64,000 nt of DNA from Butyrivibrio sp. Lineage in GTDB: Bacteria; Bacillota; Clostridia; Lachnospirales; Lachnospiraceae. Location: assembly GCA_024694565.1 (NCBI GenBank), contig JAILJR010000230.1, positions 18,875-82,874 on the forward strand. Reading direction: 5' to 3'. This document shows, piece by piece, positions 35,617-43,250 of the stretch. Position numbers and translations under genes: made by a program. Positions within the stretch are counted from its first letter, which is position 1, and every line of letters starts with the position of its first letter. The notes under the pieces are model-generated. The model saw nothing but the letters and a program-made list of their open reading frames with translations. It was not told the DNA's origin and did no database searches.

Positions 35617-37392
35617 ATGAAATACATTGATCCTAAAAATTTTCGCTTAAAGGATGAAATAGACTGGAAAGCCCAGGCAGAAAATATGAAGGAGATTGCC
35701 GGGATTGTCAGGGAGCTCATCAGGGAGACTGACTTTGGTGAAATAGCCAGGGCAGCCGGCGAAGATGCAAATGGATTTAAGAAACGTCTCTTATATGAAG
35801 TCAGTCTTCTTCAGAAGATGACACCTGATGAGGTGAAGGACCTTGTGCTGAACGGTGAGAAGCATCTCGGAAAGCTCTATGCAAAAGGGAAGATGGCAAC
35901 TGTACGGCGTGAGTGGAGAGGATTAAAGGATACAGCTGTTGATTTCTTTGAGTGGGGAAAGATGTGGGGAATGCTTCTCGCCACTTTTTCCAGGGATCTC
36001 GTTCCTGCCATGATGGGTGCTGTGCACTACAGATGGATGATCTCATACTTCTGCTGCCATTCCTTTATGGATAAGAATACCCTTGGACTGCGAGGAAGAG
36101 CTTTAAGGATGCACCATGAGCTGATATATGCCATATTCAGATATGTCGCCGAGAATCTGGTGCTGCTTATGAAGGCGGACCGCAAGGTTGGAAACAGTAC
36201 AGCTTTGTCAAAGAAGATAGTTCTTTTTGATGAGATGACAATGTCACAGATCATGGCCGGATTTCCTGATCTCATCGGCATTCCTTACCAGCTGATGCCG
36301 GTATTTCTTTTATCAGAGATAGATCAGCTCGCGTGCATGCCATATATCGATGCCGTGGAATCATATGGACTGCCATCTGACACATGCCCGGTTCCCTCTT
36401 CCGAGTGCGGCGCAGTGGTAATAGATGCCCTGCCGCATATGGGAGCATGTTTTATATCAAGCTCAATGCCATGTGACGGTTCAGTTATGGCCTCGTCGTA
36501 TACAAGCAGAAGATTCAGGGACCTTCCTACCTATCACCTTGCATTTCCTGTAAGATACGAAGATGAATCCATCATGGATGCCGCCGTAAAAGACATAAAG
36601 GGATGTATAAAATTTATAGAGAAGAACACCGGGGCGAAGTGGAACTGGGATGCTTATTTTGCAGCCATGAAACGCTTCAATGAAGAGACAAAATACGAGA
36701 TGCAGAAGTGGGAGATCAATCAGACAGCGTATCCACAGCTGATAGGTCCCTGCTATGAGCTGTTCCGCAAGTGGAACTATGAGATGGACGGAGGCCTCGA
36801 CCCAAGGATAATATCAACCTTCCGTAAGGTTGACAGGATAATGCTGAAGGCTTACGAGATGCGTGATGAAGCCTGGAGGGGCAAGATGAAGTACAGGGCC
36901 ATAGTATGGTCGATCCCGGCACATTATTATGCGAACTTCTCCAACTGGATGGCCAACTGCTGGGGCGTAGATATTCTTGTAGAGATGGAGTCCCTCAATT
37001 TTACAAAGCCTCTTGAGACAGAAAACAAGGAAGAGGCCCTTAAGGACCTTGCAAGGCTTTATGAGCGAATGGTAATGAGACGCCACACAAACGGTGGATA
37101 TGAACACGTTGTCACTGAGCTGTGGAGGCAGTGCGAGGCCTGGAATGTAGACTTCGTACTGATGTACCAGCATGTATCCTGTAAGAACATGGCTACGGTT
37201 CAGGGGCTCTTTGAGGATCAGGCGAGGGAACGCGGAATTAAGCTTTTGTGGTGCAGCCACGATCTGATGGATCCAAGAACTGTTTCCAGAAAAGATATGA
37301 GATCGGAAGTAAATGAGTTCATGAGAACCGTTATGAAGGCAGAGCCTGTTGATCCGTCACTTTTGGATTTTGAGGATGATACTACCTGGTAA
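35617..37392 (+). CDS. 2-hydroxyacyl-CoA dehydratase / BCR-family large subunit (module 2)
   Basis: MKYIDPKNFRLKDEIDW start after RBS caacaggaggtacctgt; YIDAVESYGLPSDTCPVPSSECG, MPCDGSVMASS, LMYQHVSCKNMATVQG; paralog of 30513-32204. Confidence 0.75.
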   Translation: MKYIDPKNFRLKDEIDWKAQAENMKEIAGIVRELIRETDFGEIARAAGEDANGFKKRLLYEVSLLQKMTPDEVKDLVLNGEKHLGKLYAKGKMATVRREWRGLKDTAVDFFEWGKMWGMLLATFSRDLVPAMMGAVHYRWMISYFCCHSFMDKNTLGLRGRALRMHHELIYAIFRYVAENLVLLMKADRKVGNSTALSKKIVLFDEMTMSQIMAGFPDLIGIPYQLMPVFLLSEIDQLACMPYIDAVESYGLPSDTCPVPSSECGAVVIDALPHMGACFISSSMPCDGSVMASSYTSRRFRDLPTYHLAFPVRYEDESIMDAAVKDIKGCIKFIEKNTGAKWNWDAYFAAMKRFNEETKYEMQKWEINQTAYPQLIGPCYELFRKWNYEMDGGLDPRIISTFRKVDRIMLKAYEMRDEAWRGKMKYRAIVWSIPAHYYANFSNWMANCWGVDILVEMESLNFTKPLETENKEEALKDLARLYERMVMRRHTNGGYEHVVTELWRQCEAWNVDFVLMYQHVSCKNMATVQGLFEDQARERGIKLLWCSHDLMDPRTVSRKDMRSEVNEFMRTVMKAEPVDPSLLDFEDDTTW

Positions 37393-37561
37393 TACAGGAA
37401 GATCTTACTTTGCCATATGAACTTGAAACAGAACAGTATGAAATATTACAGGCTTCATGGAGAGGGATACCTTTATCGCACGATATTATGGCGCTTACGG
37501 TATCCGCAAGAGGACGAATAAGTCAGATATAAACTGGCATTTACAGAGGAGGAAATTTTAT

Positions 37562-38356
37562 ATGAAATACTTTGGAGGATGTGATGTAGGCTCTACGTAC
37601 ACTAAGGCAGTGATCGTTGATGAGAACGGAAAGATGGTTGCAGGAACGACGATCAAGAGCAAGATTATTGCGCAGGAGTCTGCTGAGATTGCCATGAAGG
37701 AGGTTATAGATCAGGTAGACGGGCTGGAAAGTTCCAAGGATCTTGAATACCTCATTGGAACAGGATACGGCCGCAACAAGGTGCCTTTTGCAGATGAGAA
37801 TATCTCAGAGATCTCATGTCATGCAATGGGCGTTCATGTTACCAATCCTGCCGTCAAGGCGATTATTGATATAGGCGGGCAGGATGTCAAGGGAATATCC
37901 ATTGATACTGACGGTACTGTCAAGAATTTTGCCATGAATGACAAGTGTGCAGCGGGAACCGGGCGCTTTTTTGAGGCTATGGCAAGGTCCTTTGAAATGA
38001 GTCTTGAGCAGTTCTCGAACCTGTCTCTTTCTGCAAAGAATGTGATCCCGATCACTGCTCAGTGTACAGTTTTTGCCGAGTCAGAAGTTATTACACTTGT
38101 GGGAGAAGGTAAGCCCATGGATGAGATTGCTGCGGGTATTGAGATGGCTGTTGCAAAGAGATGCTTTGTCATGTCCAAGAAAGCAGGAGCAACAGACTCC
38201 ATAACGCTTACAGGCGGATGCGCCAAGAATGCAGGCCTTAAGGCTGCAATCGAGCAGGTACTTAAGCTCAAGGTTGTGGATCTTTCTATCGATCCGCAGC
38301 TTATGGGAGCACTTGGAGCTGCTGAGTATGCAAGACAGAAGGGACTTGCCGGATAA
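37562..38356 (+). CDS. Acyl-CoA dehydratase activase (HgdC-like ASKHA ATPase)
   Basis: GGCDVGSTYTKAVIVDENG, IDIGGQDVKGISID, MNDKCAAGTGRFFE, TAQCTVFAESEV, LTGGCAKNAGL; RBS agaggaggaaatttt before ATG 37562. Confidence 0.92.
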   Translation: MKYFGGCDVGSTYTKAVIVDENGKMVAGTTIKSKIIAQESAEIAMKEVIDQVDGLESSKDLEYLIGTGYGRNKVPFADENISEISCHAMGVHVTNPAVKAIIDIGGQDVKGISIDTDGTVKNFAMNDKCAAGTGRFFEAMARSFEMSLEQFSNLSLSAKNVIPITAQCTVFAESEVITLVGEGKPMDEIAAGIEMAVAKRCFVMSKKAGATDSITLTGGCAKNAGLKAAIEQVLKLKVVDLSIDPQLMGALGAAEYARQKGLAG

Positions 38357-38382
38357 CTGATTAGTGAAAGGGATTAACGCAA

Positions 38383-38550
38383 GTGGGTAAGATAATGAAG
38401 GTCATTCTAAAAATATTTAAAATCCTTACCATTGTTACAGGAATACTTTTTGTTGTCTATTTCTGGAACCTCGACCAGAAGCTGATGGGCTGGTTATATG
38501 TTCAGGTGAACAGGATATTTGACAGAAAGAAGGCCGACATAAAGTTTTAA
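38383..38550 (+). CDS. Small single-TM protein associated with dehydratase module 2 (not in ORF track; <60 aa)
   Basis: GTG start (or ATG 38395): GKIMKVILKIFKILTIVTGILFVVYFWNLDQKLMGWLYVQVNRIFDRKKADIKF*; upstream gaaaggga; resembles 30210-30413. Confidence 0.7.
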   Translation: MGKIMKVILKIFKILTIVTGILFVVYFWNLDQKLMGWLYVQVNRIFDRKKADIKF

Positions 38551-38636
38551 GAAAGTGTCAGGTAAATCATTAGAGCTGTGTATTATCCTAAGGCTGATCA
38601 AGTGTCTGCTTTGGGATCGGGCTGTGGAGAGTTGAT

Positions 38637-39353
38637 ATGAAGCTATATGACAATTTGATCGATTCTACAATGGAGTCTTTATCTGACAGGGAAGTGGTCA
38701 GGGTTGCCTATGACAGCGTAAGGGCGTGGAAATGCCTTGAGGACAGTGAGTTCATCATGCAGAGGGATGCCGGGACTGACCTTGGAGGTTCAGGCAATCC
38801 TTCGGTTAACTATACCTGTGTTACCACATCAGGCAAGGTTACTGAGGATGAGATTCTTATCTGTGGTACGGATATCAGAAAGATAGAAAAGGACACAGCC
38901 TTTGCAAGGATCGTGATCCTTGAGACAGAGGATCTTGGGGAGGATGTAGATCAGGAGAAGGCTTTTCAGGCTATAAGAAACCTGGAGTTCGTGAGGTATC
39001 ATGTTTTTCCTGAAGGATATATGGTAAGAGTCTCATCCCAGAGTAATCAGGAACAGGTGCGAATCAGCAGGGATGCCATTAGAAGAGGTATTGATTTTGC
39101 AAAGGTAGGGGCTTCTTATATTAAAAAGTATAAAGAGGCAGGTCTGGTCAGGCACGTGCGGATTATCTTTATAACCAGGAAGGATATCGTGGAAGCTCTT
39201 TTGCCAAATGCAAATAAGGTCGATCTGATCACTAAGACTCTCACACATATATTGGACGGCATGCCCACTGACTGCGGTCACTGCAGCATGAAGCCGGTGT
39301 GTGATGAGGTGGAAGGCATGAAGGAACTTCATCTGGGTAAGAGAAGAGTGTGA
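38637..39353 (+). CDS. Stand-alone CO dehydrogenase/acetyl-CoA synthase beta-subunit (CdhC)-like domain protein
   Basis: RDAGTDLGGSGNPSVNYTCVTTSGKVTEDEILICGTDIRKI...VRISRDAIRRGIDFAKVGASYIKKYK resembles a CdhC/AcsB central domain; C-terminal DCGHCSMKPVCDEVEGMKELH. Confidence 0.55.
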   Translation: MKLYDNLIDSTMESLSDREVVRVAYDSVRAWKCLEDSEFIMQRDAGTDLGGSGNPSVNYTCVTTSGKVTEDEILICGTDIRKIEKDTAFARIVILETEDLGEDVDQEKAFQAIRNLEFVRYHVFPEGYMVRVSSQSNQEQVRISRDAIRRGIDFAKVGASYIKKYKEAGLVRHVRIIFITRKDIVEALLPNANKVDLITKTLTHILDGMPTDCGHCSMKPVCDEVEGMKELHLGKRRV

Positions 39354-39387
39354 GTACTTCAAATAATAACGAAAGGAAATTGGCTCA

Positions 39388-41451
39388 ATGAAACAGGAAT
39401 ATGAATCACTATTTACACCCTGGAAGATTGGCAATCTTGAGATTAAGAACAGGATTGTACTTGCGCCCATGGGTGGAACGTGCATCTTTGGCTGGATGGA
39501 GCCCGGTGGAAGTCATTTTGACAAGGAGGCAGCAAGGCTCCTTCTAAAGATTGCAAAGCATGACTGCGGACTGATCATTCCCGGAATAGCCCCCGTAAAG
39601 GATATGCTGGGAGGGAAGTGGCTGTATCAGAACACCGGGAAATTTGATCAGCTTGCTGATTTTATGAAAGAGATCCATGCTACCGGAGCTAAGATGTTTG
39701 TTCAGATAACCGCAGGCTTTGGAAGAAGCTTTGCGCTGACTGCACCGCTTGCCATGCTTGCCGGGAACAAGTTTTTGAATGCAATTGCAAAGCCTTATAT
39801 CGATGCAGAGTATCTCACAGCAGCTCCATCAGTCCTTCCGAACAGATGGGCAGATGATGTCACAACAAGAGCTGTCACCGAGAAGGAGATAAAGGATATT
39901 ATTTATGCCTTTGGAGAAACGGCAAGGCTCTGTAAGGAGGCCGGGGTAGACGGTGTTGAAGTTCATGCGGTGCACGAGGGTTATCTGCTTGACCAGTTTA
40001 CTCTTGAGTACACCAACAAGAGAACAGATGAATACGGAGGATCCTTCGAAAATCGCTACAGGTTTGCAGTAGAGATTGTAAAAGAGATAAAGAAGACCTG
40101 CGGAGAAGAATATCCGGTATCATTAAGATATTCGGTAAGATCAATGACAAAGGCATTCAGGTACGGTGCAATGCCCGGAGAGGACTTTGTTGAGATCGGA
40201 AGGGATATGGAAGAGTCTGAGAAGGCTGCCAAATACCTTCAGGATGCAGGCTATGATATGCTTAACTGCGACAATGGAACTTATGATGCATGGTATTGGG
40301 CGCATCCGCCGCAGTATATGCCGCAGAACTGTAACCTGGAGGATGTAACACATATCAGGAAATTTGTTGACATTCCTGTTGTATGTGCTGGTAAGATGGA
40401 GCCTGCGGCAGGTGCGGCAGCGGTAGAGAAGGGCGGAATCGATGCGGTAGCTTTCGGCAGACAGTTTCTTGCAGATCCAAAGTGGGTAACCAAACTAAAG
40501 AGGGGACGCGAGGAGGAGATCAGGCCATGTATCTGTTGCCACTCAGCATGCTTTAACCTAACCAAACACAATGGTTCGGCTAATGATCAGGATCTTTCAG
40601 AGTCGGCAGGAATGTGTAAGTGTGCTGTCAATCCAAGGAGCATGCAGTCAAAGAAGTACAGAGTTATTCCAACCAAGATTCCGAAAAAGGTTGCCATTAT
40701 CGGAGGCGGCATAGGTGGAATGGAAGCAGCCAGGATCCTTGCTCTTCGCGGTCATATTCCGGAGATATACGAGAAGTCCGGGGAGCTGGGAGGAGTGTTT
40801 ATCGCAGCTGCAGCACCCTCATTCAAAGAGAAGGACAGACAGCTCATTGAGTGGCAGAAGCACCAGCTTAAGAAGCTTGGCGTAAAGATTCATCTGAACT
40901 ATGAGATAAAGCCGGCGACTCTTCCGTCTGCTGATGAGTTCATTATTGCCACGGGAGCAGTAGCCAACAGTATACCTGTTCCGGGAGCTTCTGAATATGC
41001 AATGGATGCAACGGATTATCTGCTTGGCAATAAGCAGGTGGGCGACAGGGTTGTGATAATAGGAGGCGGACTCACAGGCTGTGAGATAGCCCTGGACCTT
41101 TACAACAAGGGTAAGAAGCCCACAATTGTTGAAATGAAGGACGACCTTATAGCAGTTAAGAATATGTGTCTTGCAAATACGAGCTATCTGCGCGATTTCT
41201 TCAAGACAAACGGTGTTCAAACATACTTAAATGCCTCGGTTTCAAGGATAAATGAGGATTCTGTTGACATCACACTCAGTGATGAAAGTGTTCAGCACAT
41301 AGAAGCCGACAGTGTCATCCTTTCAGTAGGATACCATCCGGCACCGCTCATGCAGGCTGATGAGAACGTTCATCTTCTTGGCGACTGCAGGAGCGTAGGA
41401 AATGTACGCTCAGCTTTCTGGGGAGCGTGGGACATTGCCATGAAAATCTGA
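39388..41451 (+). CDS. Old Yellow Enzyme-family Fe-S flavoprotein oxidoreductase (2,4-dienoyl-CoA reductase/BaiCD/FldZ-like)
   Basis: N-terminal OYE barrel (NRIVLAPMGG, GVDGVEVHAVHEGYLLDQF), CICCHSACF...CKCAVNP cluster motif, two Rossmann motifs VAIIGGGIGGMEAARIL and VVIIGGGLTGCEIALDL. Confidence 0.9.
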   Translation: MKQEYESLFTPWKIGNLEIKNRIVLAPMGGTCIFGWMEPGGSHFDKEAARLLLKIAKHDCGLIIPGIAPVKDMLGGKWLYQNTGKFDQLADFMKEIHATGAKMFVQITAGFGRSFALTAPLAMLAGNKFLNAIAKPYIDAEYLTAAPSVLPNRWADDVTTRAVTEKEIKDIIYAFGETARLCKEAGVDGVEVHAVHEGYLLDQFTLEYTNKRTDEYGGSFENRYRFAVEIVKEIKKTCGEEYPVSLRYSVRSMTKAFRYGAMPGEDFVEIGRDMEESEKAAKYLQDAGYDMLNCDNGTYDAWYWAHPPQYMPQNCNLEDVTHIRKFVDIPVVCAGKMEPAAGAAAVEKGGIDAVAFGRQFLADPKWVTKLKRGREEEIRPCICCHSACFNLTKHNGSANDQDLSESAGMCKCAVNPRSMQSKKYRVIPTKIPKKVAIIGGGIGGMEAARILALRGHIPEIYEKSGELGGVFIAAAAPSFKEKDRQLIEWQKHQLKKLGVKIHLNYEIKPATLPSADEFIIATGAVANSIPVPGASEYAMDATDYLLGNKQVGDRVVIIGGGLTGCEIALDLYNKGKKPTIVEMKDDLIAVKNMCLANTSYLRDFFKTNGVQTYLNASVSRINEDSVDITLSDESVQHIEADSVILSVGYHPAPLMQADENVHLLGDCRSVGNVRSAFWGAWDIAMKI

Positions 41452-41466
41452 TATCTTATTTTAATG

Positions 41467-41508
41467 AAAAACACAGATATTCGGGATACCCGAATATCTG
41501 TGTTTTAT
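41467..41508. terminator. Strong bidirectional terminator
   Basis: aaaacacagatattcgggatacccgaatatctgtgtttt near-perfect inverted repeat between convergent genes. Confidence 0.9.
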
Positions 41509-41552
41509 AGTGTCAAAAAAGCCGGTCTGTACGGCTTCTGCCGGCCTGTTTA

Positions 41553-43250
41553 CTAAATTCGCATTGTGATTCCAAGCTCTTCATGCATACGTTTTTTTAC
41601 TTCATACATGCGCTGGTCAGCGAGCAGATAAACCTCGTGGGAGGTAGCTTCGTCTGTAAACTCATGACGGTAGGCATATCCGGTTGCGACACTTCTGGTG
41701 TACTCAGTGTAGAGTGCGTTCATGACGTTGAGTGCACTTGAAAGTCTTCCGAGCAGGGCATCAATATCGACATTTTGAGAATCCTCTATGATGACCAGGA
41801 ATTCATCGCCTCCGATCCTTGACAGGAAACCAACACCATCAAATGTAGTCGACAGAACCTTTGAGAAATCTTTTATATACTTGTCTCCGTTTACATGACC
41901 AAACTTGTCGTTTACTGTCTTTAGGCCATTTAAGTCGACGCTCACAATACAGTAGTCCTTGTTTGATTTGTCGAGATCTTCCAGGTATTTGTCGGTGCGG
42001 GCCCTGTTTGGAAGATTTGTGAGACCGTCCGCATAGGCAAGTCTTGCAAGTGATTCATATTCTTTGCGCTGTGCATAGGACTGGGTGATGTAGATCATAT
42101 AATTTGACAGCTGACACATTACAAAACACAGACACCCGCTGTCGATAATGAGAATGCCAAGTCTGTATGAATTTGGTATATGAAGCTTGTCCAGAGCATA
42201 TATGACCAGGTGGGCAACTGCGGCCAGCGCAAAGGCAACAAGACCTGCCATCTGGATTATGCCGGAAGCAGTAAGGTCCTTTCTTATGATATTCCTGATA
42301 AGATAGTACAGCATCACCAAAAAGCCTAAAAGTCCGATGATGTGATACAGGGGCAGTGTTGCACGCAGGTGGATGTTAAAGCCATAGTGCAGTATGAACT
42401 GGACAACGGTTACAGTTGAGGTAAGAAGTGCTGCTGCGATGTAAAGTCGCTTGCGGACAATTTTCTGGATAAAGTAGGTTATGAGGTAACAGAACGGAAC
42501 AATCAGGTAAAGAGTAAAGTATTCTATCTGAGTCTCAAAGGGTGTGTAGATGAACAGCGAAAGCACGTTATAGTAGCTCATCACCCATATGCCAATGTTT
42601 ATGCTGAAAACAGATCCGCATAAAAGACTTCTTATGTCAGGAAAATCTGCCACAAAGAACAGGGTTATGCAAAGGAACACAATGCCGAACACAACAAGGA
42701 ATATACCTGTGGCAATTACCATAGCGTGAGTGTTCATAAAGGAACTCATAAGGTCAGGCTGGCTTCCGAACCGGGCTGACTGAAGGCTGGTGAAGGCATC
42801 ATTTTCGCCGACCCGCATCTTAAGTGAAAGCTCTTTTCCCGCGCACTTTGACGGCAGTGAGATAAAATGAAACATTTTCCCGATAAACTGACGCTTTTCG
42901 TACATGTCCTGACCGAAGTCGTATAAGAGCTTATCGTCAAGGTAGCATTTCAGTGTAGTATATCTGCTCTTAAAAAGTATTGCAGGGAAGGGAAGTGCCC
43001 CAAGATCAGGCAGAGTGATCGACATGGTTATGTCATCACCTCTTGATAGCTTTTTCCCATCAAGTATCTTGTAAAACTCATACAGGCTTACGTCCCTGTG
43101 CTCAGAACCGTTCAGTTTAACAGTCCATCCACTCTCAAGATCAGCTATTGGATACTGAGTGATTCCTGTTATACAAATACTTGTAATAACAGTAATGATT
43201 ACAGCCAGAAGAAATGAAATAATAAGCGGAAGAATGTATTTTTTACGCAT
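41553..43250 (-). CDS. Membrane diguanylate cyclase (7TM-type sensor plus GGDEF)
   Basis: LAYADGLTNLPNRARTDKYL...FLSRIGGDEFLVIIED; multiple TM segments; RBS aaggaggtaacctt before ATG (MRKKYILP). Confidence 0.88.
   Translation of the reverse strand: MRKKYILPLIISFLLAVIITVITSICITGITQYPIADLESGWTVKLNGSEHRDVSLYEFYKILDGKKLSRGDDITMSITLPDLGALPFPAILFKSRYTTLKCYLDDKLLYDFGQDMYEKRQFIGKMFHFISLPSKCAGKELSLKMRVGENDAFTSLQSARFGSQPDLMSSFMNTHAMVIATGIFLVVFGIVFLCITLFFVADFPDIRSLLCGSVFSINIGIWVMSYYNVLSLFIYTPFETQIEYFTLYLIVPFCYLITYFIQKIVRKRLYIAAALLTSTVTVVQFILHYGFNIHLRATLPLYHIIGLLGFLVMLYYLIRNIIRKDLTASGIIQMAGLVAFALAAVAHLVIYALDKLHIPNSYRLGILIIDSGCLCFVMCQLSNYMIYITQSYAQRKEYESLARLAYADGLTNLPNRARTDKYLEDLDKSNKDYCIVSVDLNGLKTVNDKFGHVNGDKYIKDFSKVLSTTFDGVGFLSRIGGDEFLVIIEDSQNVDIDALLGRLSSALNVMNALYTEYTRSVATGYAYRHEFTDEATSHEVYLLADQRMYEVKKRMHEELGITMRI

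Noticed and set aside
30513-37392. Assignment of the cluster as a classical (R)-2-hydroxyglutaryl- or phenyllactyl-CoA dehydratase fermentation operon
   Set aside because: No CoA-transferase, 2-hydroxyacid dehydrogenase or acyl-CoA dehydrogenase adjacent; subunits are longer than usual and accompanied by CooC/CooT/CdhC-like proteins
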